From: Phoronis australis | Lineage: Eukaryota; Phoronida; Phoronidae | Assembly: GCA_002633005.1 (NCBI GenBank) | Contig: NMRA01000487.1 | Coordinates: forward strand, 126,001-190,000 | Direction of reading: 5' to 3' | DNA: 64,000 bases | Shown here: piece by piece, positions 47,832-57,510 of the stretch | Position numbering within the stretch: the stretch's first letter is position 1 | How the letters are laid out: each line of letters opens with the position of its first letter | Translations under genes and position numbers: made by a program | Notes under the pieces: model-generated | What the model saw: the letters and a program-made list of their open reading frames with translations, nothing else | Database searches by the model: none | Told to the model about the DNA's origin: nothing

Positions 47832-48183
47832 GCTGACTCGCTCCTCATGAAATTGAAGTGGTGTTCATTTGCAATATAACCAATTACCATGTCCAGATAT
47901 ACTGATGACCACAGAGTAACACTAATTTATGGCTTCCTGAGATTGGGTGTATAATGAAGCTTGATAATGAGGTCCTTCAGTCTTGTTATGAATTTACCAG
48001 TGGTGTTTGCCCAATGATTACAAGCTAGAGGAGGCTTTGTCTATTGGTTTTCACCTGGTCATACAAGGTGTCGTTCAAAAGGTTAAGTGTGCCATCTATT
48101 GGCCAAGAGTTCAACACTGCAGGTGGCACTATTAGCAGTGCCTACAAGGACATAAAACTGAAGGATTGTTCCACATGTGGTGC

Positions 48184-48733
48184 CTGAAGCGTGTTCAACA
48201 GAGTGAGCGCCCGCTAGCGTGTACTCGCGAACACAAGGAACAGCTCCTGAACAGCTGTGAGCGCTCACTGTGCGATCCAGTATGGCGACTCTGAAGCAGT
48301 TTTTGTTGAACATCTTAGCCGATGAGCGTAACACTAACAGTCCTTCCTATGGCGTACTGAGCGATAAATATGATTAATCTTTGCCAATAATTATTAATAT
48401 CGGCAGCCCAAGACAACAACCGCGAAGGCTTTGGCCCGACAAGAATCGAAAATTACGTCGAGTAAACTGTTCCTCGCTACAGCGACCCGCAATTTAAGTC
48501 GCAGTTTCGGATGAGTCGGTCAACTTTTGAGGTTATAGTTTTCGTGTTGCAGAACAATATTGAGTTCGTATGTTGCAGACGTGAAGCCTTCGCAGGACGC
48601 CATCTTGGAAATCTAAGCGAACATGCTCTCGAGGTTGTTCGCGAGCGCTCGCGGGCGCTAACGTGAACACAGCTGTTCAGGATGAGGGCGCTCAAATCGC
48701 TCGCGGGCGCTCACTCTGTTGAACACGCTTCAG
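48184..48733 (+). mobile_element. PIF/Harbinger-derived non-autonomous element, copy 2
   Basis: 550-bp, full-length, inverted relative to 31023-31571, lying in the exchanger intron. Its ends CTGAAGCGTGTTCAACAGAG / CTCTGTTGAACACGCTTCAG are perfectly inverted over 20 bases. The plus strand holds the 31-codon start (48283-48378) and the FRMSRSTFE exon fossil (about 48418-48531), here with an in-frame TAA and GTTATAG in place of the donor. It shares deletion structure with copy 1, so both descend from one non-autonomous progenitor. Confidence 0.85.
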
Positions 48734-48739
48734 ATTGAA

Positions 48740-51700
48740 GCCACCCTAGGTGGTACAGCTAACAGAGGACAACGGAAATGAGGACTGTTTTAAGGCAAAC
48801 TAAGGACTTGACAGGAATGACGACTGTTTTAAAGCTAATACGTAGAGACCCTGGTTTTCCATTTCCAAAAACAGAGAACCCGGTTTTGGCAAATATAATT
48901 TTTTTATTTTTCTGAACAAGTAGATTTCTTTATTTGCAAGGAACTTAATAATAGTCGTGTTAAGTGACTTAATCAACCCACGTTCCAATTCTGAGAAACT
49001 CTTGACTTATGCCACTTACCAATACAAATGTGGTTGTGACTTGTGCCTTACTCATATGGGAAGTGCAGTTTGTGGGCTTGGAAAGAACTGTTATTGCTGA
49101 GACCTAGCTCAACATGGAACATGAGCAACTGAGACCAGCCAAGTTGTAGAGCCTCAAGCACTAACAATCTATCACGACTTCTCTCCATGCCCAGAAAATG
49201 GCCTCTAATTTGAGTAAGGAAAAAATTGAGATCAATTTAATAACAGTAAAACGGTCTAAATTATATGTCATGTTTCTAGCAGCTTCAAAACCAAATCGTT
49301 GATGTTAGATTAGTGCTCGTAGACACATTGCAGTAATTTGTTATTGATTAAAATTGATATGTCATGGCTGGCCGAAAGATAACAAATTCTTAATCAGATA
49401 TTTTGCTTTCAGCACCCCCACCAGCTTATGGTAAATTATTGAACTATTGCCAGCATGCTAGACGTTGATGGACCTCCCTCATTTAATTCTGCGACTATTT
49501 AGACACTGTAGTTTTACTGTTAATACCCGCACATAGACAAATATTAGCCTGTTATTTGTAGTCGTGGTTATCATCATTGTTGCTTCACACCGTGTAATGA
49601 TTTGGTATTTTTGCCAGCACTCTTTAGCTTATGTATGAAATTGAATTCAAGTTGTTACATTCGTAGGCACATTTAGACTTTGAAAATTTTATTTATTTCT
49701 AACCTAGATGTTATAGTAGGTATTTATATGGGGGCAATTGTGCCTTACATGTCCTGGTATGCCTATGATTACATCACTCTGCCCATGTCAGACTTGGTAA
49801 ATGTCTATACCTCTCCAAAGCAAACATTACATAGAGAACCTTTCTAATTCCACAAATTTTTGCATTTCTCGAAAATGTGCCTGTATAAAAAATGTGAATC
49901 TCGATTTATTTCATAGTTCGTAAGAATAGTCAGTTTTGAAAATTGTAGAAAAAAAACAAAACAAAACAATGCAAGTAACTCGGATCTCTCAACCAGTTTT
50001 TATGTTCTCCCAGCTTAAGTTTGTCTAATGTCCCCCTGTGATTAACTTTCCACAAGGCACCTGGGCAAACCATATTTGTAGAAGGTGTGTGTGTGCGTGT
50101 GTGTGTGTGTGTGTTTTGAACTTGTCTCCCCTGTTTTCATTGTAGAGCCTTTGCCTCATGGGTTCTTCAATAGATCCCGTAAGTCTAAACATTGTCACCT
50201 CTGATCTTGAGCACGGATAGCTATCAACTATGTAGCAAGCCTCGCATCTGCTCATTTTTCTAATTTGCATCTATTTTATACCCCCAGTTACCAACTGTCA
50301 AAATATCAGACAATGCAGTTTCCACATTGGTTTTATTTTTGAGTAAAATGAGGTGACTGGTATGGGACTAGTTCGTGTCAGTAGCAAAACGATGGAAAAA
50401 TTACAAATTCCCTAACTCACCAAAAGTTTAATTGAAATGATTTGTCTTATTATGGTCTGTGGTTTACAAGGATTTCTTTATCAGGTTTTCCTTTTCCATT
50501 TGTTTTTCAAAATGGATTTTCTCGTCGCATCACTTTCCGGAGTTATTAATTTTGTAGACCCGTCCAACATCTGCCAATGTTTTACAGTTCAATCCAAACT
50601 CCAAACATGATTGTGGTTTCAAATGTAGCTGCCGTGGAAGTACATTGAAATTCTGCACTTTGAAGTGTATTACGTGCTCAGTCACAGTCAGATATTAAGC
50701 CATGACTCACATCTGCCACCGTTCTCTTCTCATATCGTGACTCTCATATCGTGACGCATGTGAATGTCACCTGTTGTCATACCTGTTTGCTGCTGCACTA
50801 ATCTGTCTAATGAGGCACGACCTATGTTTCTGTCACCTAGACATACACTGGCAGTGCTGTGCGTCACTTGCCGTGCACAATCACCGTAGATAGATCGGAT
50901 CACTTTACACATCACCACTGCACTGTTCTGTTCCGTTGTGTTGTCTGATTTAGAACACAATTTAGCACTAGTTGAATCTGTTTCTGTTGGAGTGCCATAT
51001 TCTGATATCTCAATCACTTGTGTTGTGTTTAATTTTTGAAATACTTGATGACATTCATTGACAATGTTTTCATCAACCTTTCTATTGTAGCATGAACCTA
51101 GACTTGTCTGTCAAGTTTGTGATCCATCATTTTGGCTTAATTGTGAGACTTGTGATTAACACTATCCATCAAACTTGCTTTCCAAGCATAATTTCAATTT
51201 CTTAGTCGTTTAGGTAATCAAGGTGCTCATCTGTAAAAGTCTTCCTGACAATTTGAATTATTAACCACATTGTATTTTTTGCAACTTTCTTTTTCCGAAA
51301 GTTTCGACGATGATTCTTGAAGGTCGATCGATAAATTGCAATCTCAGTAAAGTAGAAGTTAATTCTGAGTCATGGTCGGTGTAATCTGTCTGTCTCTAAA
51401 CCCCAAGCATCCAAAGCTTAGTGTTCAGAATCTTGTATTACTTGATTAATTAATTAAACCTCCTATCCACTCCATAGCTCATGGCCAAAATCCTTCAGTT
51501 TCAGAGTCAATAAATTAACAGTACGAAAACCAGAAAACCCGAAGGTGTGCTTACAGGACTCTACCAGACCCCTCGGCACTGAAAAGTACAATTTCCTAGC
51601 TACCATGATGAGCATTTTATGAAACTCTTTTGAATAATTATTCTTTTCCCATCCTCTGATGGTATTTATCAAATTTTACTTTTGACTTTCTTATAACAAT

Positions 51701-52585
51701 TTGAACTCGTCTCATGCACATCATCTTGGTCAAGGCTTCTATTTGATCTAAAAAGATTATGCACGAAAAGTGGAAACATTGATTGACGCACACTGATTGA
51801 AGTGGCGGACATTTGCCCAAGCTGTTCCGTGTGACTTCCACCTTCCCTCCTTTGCTGCAGATTCCTGCTGTATTTTCCGCTACCCATCATACCAGTTTGT
51901 CACTCTCTTCCTTTCTAGTATGCGAGGACAGCGAGTCTTTGTATGATAATCACAATTATCTCCCCTTGGATGCAGATAAGTATTTTCACCATGTCCCCGG
52001 CTTTCAGTGCTATGGCAACCATGTGCTTACAAGCTTTGGCATTAATTGTAGGTGTTTGTGACTTGCATGCATGGTATTGCATTACGCACTGTAATATAGA
52101 GCTTGGTTTTGTTGTGTTTGTTGGCAAAGTGGTCTTGGTAGTTGATAGCTACATGGAGAAGGGTTATCCGTAGAATTTATCCGTTTAAGGTGACGAGAAT
52201 TGCTTCAAACTTGACACTTTTTACATTTTGCAATCACTAAGATACTATGTATTTTGAAATTATAAACAAATTTTATCAGTTTGAAGACATGCTGTCAATA
52301 ATGTAACAAAAGAACAATATTCAATTACGAACAGTGCAAGCCAAAAGATATTCAGACAAAATGTCACATAATTCCCATTGTGACCAAAGGGTTATTAGCA
52401 TGGCAGTTAGTAAGATGGCTAAGCCATTCTGTAATTAGAATTGTGCCACACTAGTAATTATTACTAGTCATCAGTACCTTGTCTGATTACTTTTGTCTTG
52501 AACTGTAAGTCCACATGCAGATTTTTTTTTATTGTATGGTGATCTAAAATTCTTAATTTCTTTCAGTTTCACCACATACGCGTCT
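48740..52585. other. Intronic, no gene seen
   Basis: Apart from the GT microsatellite, only AT-rich sequence and short unsupported open frames. The 95-codon minus-strand frame at 50730-51017 is discussed under rejected items. Confidence 0.5.
50085..50114 (+). repeat. GT dinucleotide microsatellite
   Basis: About 15 GT units with one GC interruption. Confidence 0.95.
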
Positions 52586-52589
52586 AGAT

Positions 52590-52770
52590 TAGCGCTCATG
52601 TTTGGTTTAACGCCCATCCGTGAAGTTTTCAAATTTTCACTTTCTATACTTTCTTGGTCGACTTATAGCCCACCCCCGTTTATACGATCATGACTTCTGT
52701 AAAAGTACCCATGTCTTTGAAAAAAGCCTGTCTCGTGAATTTTCACTCCCAAAACGTACAAAAATTCCGC
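52590..52770 (+). repeat. Fragment of the TTAACGCCCA / TCTTTGTGAATGCC repeat theme
   Basis: Shares TTTAACGCCCATCC, TTTTCAAATTTTCAC and GTGAATTTTCACTCCCAAAA-like blocks with 12045-12235, 37597-37665 and the interior of 19784-19994. Confidence 0.5.
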
Positions 52771-52887
52771 CCTCTTGGCGTCCCCATCAGTTCCGACTCC
52801 CGGTTGCCACTCCTCATTGGCAGTCGGTGCCTCAGTGAGCTAAAGCTGATTTACTGAAGTGATTCTAACCTTGAAGTAATTTTTATG

Positions 52888-53830
52888 CGCCCACATATTT
52901 ATATGTGGACGCATTATGCCGTCATCTCCGTCCGTCCGTCCGGGCGGGCGGCGTCCGGCATCCGCTGCTCTATCTCCAAAACCCTTTGACATACGTTCAT
53001 GAAATTTGGCACATATCTTCCATTCATNNNNNNNNNNNNNNNNNNNNNNNNNNNNNNNNNNNNNNNNNNNNNNNNNNNNNNNNNNNNNNNNNNNNNNNNN
53101 NNNNNNNNNNNNNNNNNNNNNGTTTGCGACACCCAGTGGCCATTTTTACTGTTTTTGAGTCTGTTTTTTGGCGTCCACCCCTCTATCAACCAAACCGCTA
53201 TAAGTATGATTGTGAAAATTGGCATGTATGTTCTTACTATGAAGAGGACGGTTGATGCTGAATTTACCATGACTTTGATTACTGTGGCGCCTCCTAGTGG
53301 CAGTTTTTTTTTTTGCGCCCATGGCTGTATCTCCTAAACCGTTTGCAGGATCTTTACTAAATTTAGCAAGTGTATTTATGTGATGTTGACAAAGGACGAT
53401 GACGACTTTAGGATGATTCTGACTACCGGTATGCCTCTAGTGGCAATTTTAGTATTTTACATTGACCTCTGTATTTTCATAGGTCTTCAGGTGTATACTT
53501 TGTGTGACTTCGTGACTTTGAGGGAAAAGTTCCGAGTAGAAATTTGTTTCTGGCATTCTATTGCTGAGCTAATCTTGTATGTTGGTAAATTTGTTTTTAA
53601 TTCTATGTTTCTGTGGTGCTTTAAGCAACTGATGTATAGGATGTGCTTTTATTATGAAGATCACTCACATTTTGCCCCTAGCCTATTGAGGAGACAATGA
53701 CCATGCCTTTCCATTTTGCAAAGTACAACATACTACATATATGCCCACTACTGGCCACTTTATGGTACCAATAAACAACCCTAGAAGGATATCGTATACG
53801 GTGCAATTGTGGGCGCATTTCAACGCTCTG
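52888..53830 (+). repeat. Repeat block with GCGCCCACAT ends and CCTAGTGG periodicity
   Basis: Begins with the hairpin GCGCCCACATATTTATATGT GGACGC, then the GTCCGTCCGTCC run and GTCCGGC. Units of about 140-150 bp follow, with the core (C)CCAGTGGCCATTTTT (53132), CTCCTAGTGGCAG (53284) and CTCTAGTGGCAATTTTAG (53425). Between the cores are ATCTCC(T/A)AAACC..TTTG and GAAATTTGGCACA / TAAATTTAGCAAG. GTGGGCGCATTTCAACGC near 53811 may be the other end. It spans an assembly gap. Confidence 0.7.
53028..53121. other. Assembly gap (94 N)
   Basis: Run of N inside the periodic repeat block, where assembly is expected to fail. Open frames crossing it are not meaningful. Confidence 0.99.
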
Positions 53831-54825
53831 CGTTGCTCTTGTTTTGTAATCATTCAGCAATTGGAGCGAAAATTGTTGGGCCTGATGTGATTTTACAATA
53901 TTTTTCACAGGAGAATAGGGCCAATGTTTGGCCCCAAAATCGAGGCACTGAGGCCCTCTGGCACCTTGCCTTATTCAGGCTAGAAAATACACGTATTCCC
54001 GTGCTATGTTTCATTTCATTTGTGAATGCAAAACTGAACATAAATGCATTTGCATGAACTGATCACAGTTCTCAAACAATGAACGCCCATGCTTGACGAG
54101 TTTGGTAAAGTAACTCTTTGTGCTGAGTTCTAATTCATTTCAACAATTTTAAGAATCTCGGATCTGCATTTCTACCATTGAACTGTCAGCTCAAGTGCCA
54201 GTTAGTTGACATTCAGTGATTGTTTGGAGCCACCGTCACAAGCACATTTTTAGCTTTTGGTGATAGGGGGTAGATTTCTAGTGCATCATGTTAGCATAAA
54301 TTGACTTGCAGTAAGTTAAACACGTGTTTGACCAATCAGTCAGTCTCCTTGACTTGAATTTGAAATTATTTCATGGATATTATCACTCATTGTTGTTTTA
54401 CGGTTTTGTTTCGGGTGTACCAAAAATGTTCCAAGATTCAATCAAGATCGTGGATAGAACTTTCTAGAATGTTGAATGCATGTTTTTGAAGCTCCCACAA
54501 TTGTTATTTGATGCATTCGTTTGCCATGCCAAATTGAAACTGCTTGTTAAAGATAGCGCGCTTAGAGGAAATACATACATCAGTTGAAAATCAATACACA
54601 ACATCCTGTATTCCAACACGATTATATCAACAGGTGTGGTGTCTACTGTTTCACCCAGCCACATTTGTCAATGTCATAGGCTCTCGTCCTTGATTCGTTT
54701 TTAGTCGTGATTTTATAACCATAGGCAAAGCAGTTATTGAGGTGTGACATATAAGTGAGCTTGTCATGATCGAATTGATGCAATTGGGAAGCTAAGTGAT
54801 TGTCCTACAGGTAGACTTTTTGGGT

Positions 54826-54930
54826 AATTGCCTCTTACAAGGGTCCTGCATCTTGAAAACCATTTTTCTCTACTGAATAATGGGCATCAAACTAGGTCTC
54901 AAAATCTGGGACCTCTTTAAGTGGGTATTG
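54826..54930 (-). repeat. Hairpin repeat, copy D
   Basis: ATTGCCTCTTACAAGGGTCC, TCTTGAAAACCATTTTTCTC, loop TACTGAATAATGGGCATCAA, TAGGTCTCAAAATCTGGGAC, AAGTGGGTATTG. Same orientation as copy C, more decayed. About 0.9 kb upstream of the exon at 55815. Confidence 0.8.
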
Positions 54931-55243
54931 GCAATTTTTGATATTCCAATTTGATTGGCTAATTGCTTAAAGATCTTTTTTATCTTAATTAAATCGCTGT
55001 GGAGCACATGATAATGTCAGTTTGTTTCTATTAAGACTGCGGCTGGAAACCTTTGCGAACATACAATGTGAAACTATGTAAATTACTGCCTTTTGAATCC
55101 TGGAATGTTTTGTTTTGGTACACCTTAATTTTACTGCCTTGCAAAGAACAGGGATTTTTCTTTCTTTACAAATAGCATTTTTTATTTAGAATACGCACTT
55201 TTTTGTTTATTCTTGGCACTTTTACTTTGGTTTTACTGTAAAT

Positions 55244-55303
55244 TACCGAGTGGTAACTTACCGAGTGGTAACTTACCGAGTGGTAACTTACCGAGTGGTA
55301 ACT
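55244..55303 (+). repeat. 15-bp tandem repeat, four perfect copies, self-complementary unit
   Basis: Unit TACCGAGTGGTAACT. Each junction creates TTACC-GAGT-GGTAA, so every unit can form a 5-bp-stem hairpin. About 510 bp upstream of the exon at 55815. Confidence 0.97.
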
Positions 55304-55814
55304 TTTTTAATCTGAACATTATTTTGTTCATGGATGAGTGTGGTTAGATGACAGTGGGTTTGAGGTTAGTTTGCAATGTAGTCTACACTATTTTGGTGGT
55401 CTTAGGCCCTTCCCTCTGCACTATTACATATTTGAATAACCTTAGTGTATACAGGTATGGGTTTAGAAATGATCTGTTCATCAGTTGACTTTTTTGAAAG
55501 CTTTCAGATGGCGTCATAGTGTATCATTGGTTGGTATTGATACTAATGTATTAGTTGTTTATTTGGGTTTTGTGTAATATCCACTTTCTTATAATGGATC
55601 ATTAATTCCAATATATTTTTTGCAAGTCTCGCTAGAAGGTTAAAGTCATATATTCATTCATTGGGTTCATCAGTTGAATAGATATTTGGGGTCTTTCGTC
55701 ATGCTTACTTTCGCGAAACAATAAGAAACTCATTTATGAAATTTTGCTGTGGATTGTGATTGGTGGATTTATAATGTATATGCGTTGACCGTTGCATTGT
55801 CCATTGATTTATAG

Positions 55815-55957
55815 AGGGTAGATATGAAGAATTGCCCCGTGTTGATAAACCCCTGGAAGAGATGACGGATGACGAGCGAATCGCTGAGCTAGGGCGACCT
55901 AGGCTTGGTGAAATCCTGAAAACCACTGTACATATCACAGAGAGCTTGGAGTTCAAG
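55815..55957 (+). CDS. SLC8A: Na+/Ca2+ exchanger exon, C-terminal half of CBD2
   Basis: Internal coding exon of 143 bp: two bases completing a codon, then 47 codons. The acceptor is ATTTATAG and the donor is GTAAGT right after ...LEFK. The protein contains DDERIAELGRPRLGE and then VHITESLEFK. This matches the family motif EEERRIAEMG-P-LGE followed by the last beta strand ending in EFK. The acidic run before RIAELG is the part of CBD2 that helps coordinate Ca2+ in characterised exchangers. It follows the 46448 exon in phase across a 9.3-kb intron that contains a Harbinger-derived element. Vertebrates splice optional cassette exons (C-F) at this junction. None is recognised here, and the phases allow direct joining. 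An alternative acceptor two bases later (AGAG) would break the frame and is unlikely. Confidence 0.94.
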
Positions 55958-56384
55958 GTAAGTCAATGTACTTTCCTATTTTGTTTTACTGGAAGAAGGA
56001 TTTTGTCTCATTTACCATAAGCTTCTTTGAATGAAGATAATTAGTTGGTTTTTGGTGGTACTTTTGTCGCTCAGGATTTAAACGGCATTCATTCAGGAAT
56101 TTCTGTTTAAAGACGGATAGGACGTCTAGGAATAGGATAAAATCTTGACATGAGTGTTAGCTACGGGTGAAAGGAGTTACATCAACTGTTTTAGTAGCAT
56201 TTGTCCTGACAGATAAAAATATTCTAGTTTGGGACAGTGAAATTTTTGCTCAAAGTTATTGATTGTACCAGATTTTAGAAATAGGCAATATTGGTCGTTT
56301 CAAATTCAAGAACTTGACAAATGATCATTCACCTCAATGGAAACGCATGAAAAAGTTGCGGCAAAGGGTATTTTTGCCAAGTTT

Positions 56385-56530
56385 ATTTCCAATCTTTGTT
56401 GACGCAAAATACAGTGTCCAATGTTTGAGAAATATGGTGAATGCCTATATCGCCTATGTCCCAATCTTCAGAATCAAGGAAGTAGAATTTCGTTTGAATT
56501 TCAGTGTCTGACATTTTAGAGGCTGCCAAA
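56385..56530 (-). repeat. Dispersed repeat (GGGACACTGAAATT family), copy 3
   Basis: The reverse complement reads CTAAAATGTCAGACACTGAA, CTTGATTCTGAAGATTGGGA, CACCATATTTCTCAAACATT, CACTGTATTTTGCGTCAACA. It lies inside the exchanger intron 55958-57410. The small minus-strand open frame over it is repeat sequence. Confidence 0.65.
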
Positions 56531-57344
56531 CTGGAGAATCTGTACTGTAGTGTGCACAAAGTTAACGTTCTGGACACTTAGGTGCAGTCACTATGAAACA
56601 GCCTAACCCCAAGTTAAATAATTGATATAGCCATGGCACAGTGTGAGAGCAAATTTAAGGGCAAGTCGCACAAACATTCAACTGTAAAGTTTGTGTCTGG
56701 CGACATTGCCGTCTGATCACAGGGTTGCATAAGTTTGTACTTTATCTTTGGATGCATCACTGTAAGCCACCTGTGACCTGGTACCCGTGTTCTCAATGAA
56801 TTGTTAGGCAAAAACATCATCTAATTGTCATGAAATTGATCTCAGCTAGTTGTTTACGGTACTAAACTAAAAGGTGATTTCTGGGTCTGGGGCAAGAAGT
56901 CTGACTGCTTTTTTAGTGAGGGTGAACTTGGTAAGTTCATCTTTGTCTTGGCCACGTTAAGTTATTTGTATTCTATACATGACCATCAGCAGGATTAAAA
57001 ACAGTCTAGTACCCTGTAACAACACTGTAGAAAGATTCACTCTTCTCTACAGAATCCCTCACCTAAACTCTATTACGATAAGTACTCACAAATTCCATAC
57101 AAAAATAATTGCCAAAATTGCACTTTAAATTTATAATGTCCGAAGGCTTCTAACCTTGTTGTGAGTGCTCAGAATTTTTCAAATTATAGTGCAGAACTTG
57201 AATATGGCAGAGTATTATTTTGGCACTTTATAATGTAATGGAAATATGAAAAAATAAAATTTCACCTGTCCTCCACCATATTGTGCCTAAACTGGCGAGA
57301 GTTTACCTTAATGGGGACTAAAAAGTCTGTTGATGTTGTTATTG

Positions 57345-57374
57345 ATGTTGTTTTTGTTGTTGTTGTTGTTGTTG
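57345..57374 (+). repeat. GTT trinucleotide repeat near an acceptor
   Basis: A run of GTT units with interruptions, 37 bp before the 57411 exon. It may act as part of the upstream pyrimidine/U-rich context. Confidence 0.85.
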
Positions 57375-57410
57375 CCATGTAATGTTGCAGTCATACTTCA
57401 ATACTTTCAG

Positions 57411-57510
57411 AATACTGTGGATAAAATGTTGTCCAAGGCTCACATATCAATGGTGGTGGGGACCTCTTCTTGGAGGGAGCAGTTCATTGAGGCCATCACT
57501 GTTAGTGCAG
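57411..57510 (+). CDS. SLC8A: Na+/Ca2+ exchanger exon, loop segment before TM6
   Basis: Internal coding exon of 100 bp (33 codons plus one base), starting in phase 0 as the preceding exon demands. The acceptor is ACTTTCAG and the donor is GTAGGT at 57511. It encodes NTVDKMLSKAHISMVVGTSS and then WREQFIEAITVSAG. The VDK, VVGT-SWREQF-EAITVSAG sequence is highly conserved in SLC8 exchangers and lies at the membrane-proximal end of the big cytosolic loop, before the second set of transmembrane helices. An upstream AG at 57389-57390 (TTGCAG) is also a possible acceptor. It would add 20 bases and shift the frame, so 57411 is preferred. The surrounding 1.45-kb and 6.5-kb introns show no other exons. 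Confidence 0.95.

Larger units (their letters stand above)
46549..55814 (+). other. Intron of the Na+/Ca2+ exchanger gene, 9.3 kb
   Basis: Bounded by GTGAGT and ATTTATAG between two in-phase exons. It holds a 44-bp tandem duplication just inside the donor, a poly-G run with one N, CCTAGTGG-type repeats (about 47030-47460 and 52890-53830), two hairpin repeats (47730-47831, 54826-54930), a Harbinger-derived element (48184-48733), a GT microsatellite, an assembly gap and a 15-bp tandem array. The stretch 48740-52880 otherwise shows nothing I can name. Vertebrate cassette exons C-F fall in this position, but I recognised no such microexon. Confidence 0.85.
55958..57410 (+). other. Intron of the Na+/Ca2+ exchanger gene, 1.45 kb
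   Basis: Bounded by GTAAGT and TTTCAG. It contains a minus-oriented copy of a dispersed repeat (56385-56530), and GTT trinucleotides (57345-57374) close to the acceptor. Nothing else is recognised. Confidence 0.88.

Noticed and set aside
50730-51017. 95-codon minus-strand open frame
   Set aside because: Even amino-acid composition, but no recognisable motif, no repeat partner and no splice context. Could be chance; not supported as a gene.
57391-57410. Alternative acceptor (TTGCAG) 20 bases upstream of the 57411 exon
   Set aside because: Using it would insert 20 bases and break the frame with the preceding phase-0 junction. Conserved protein sequence starts at 57411.
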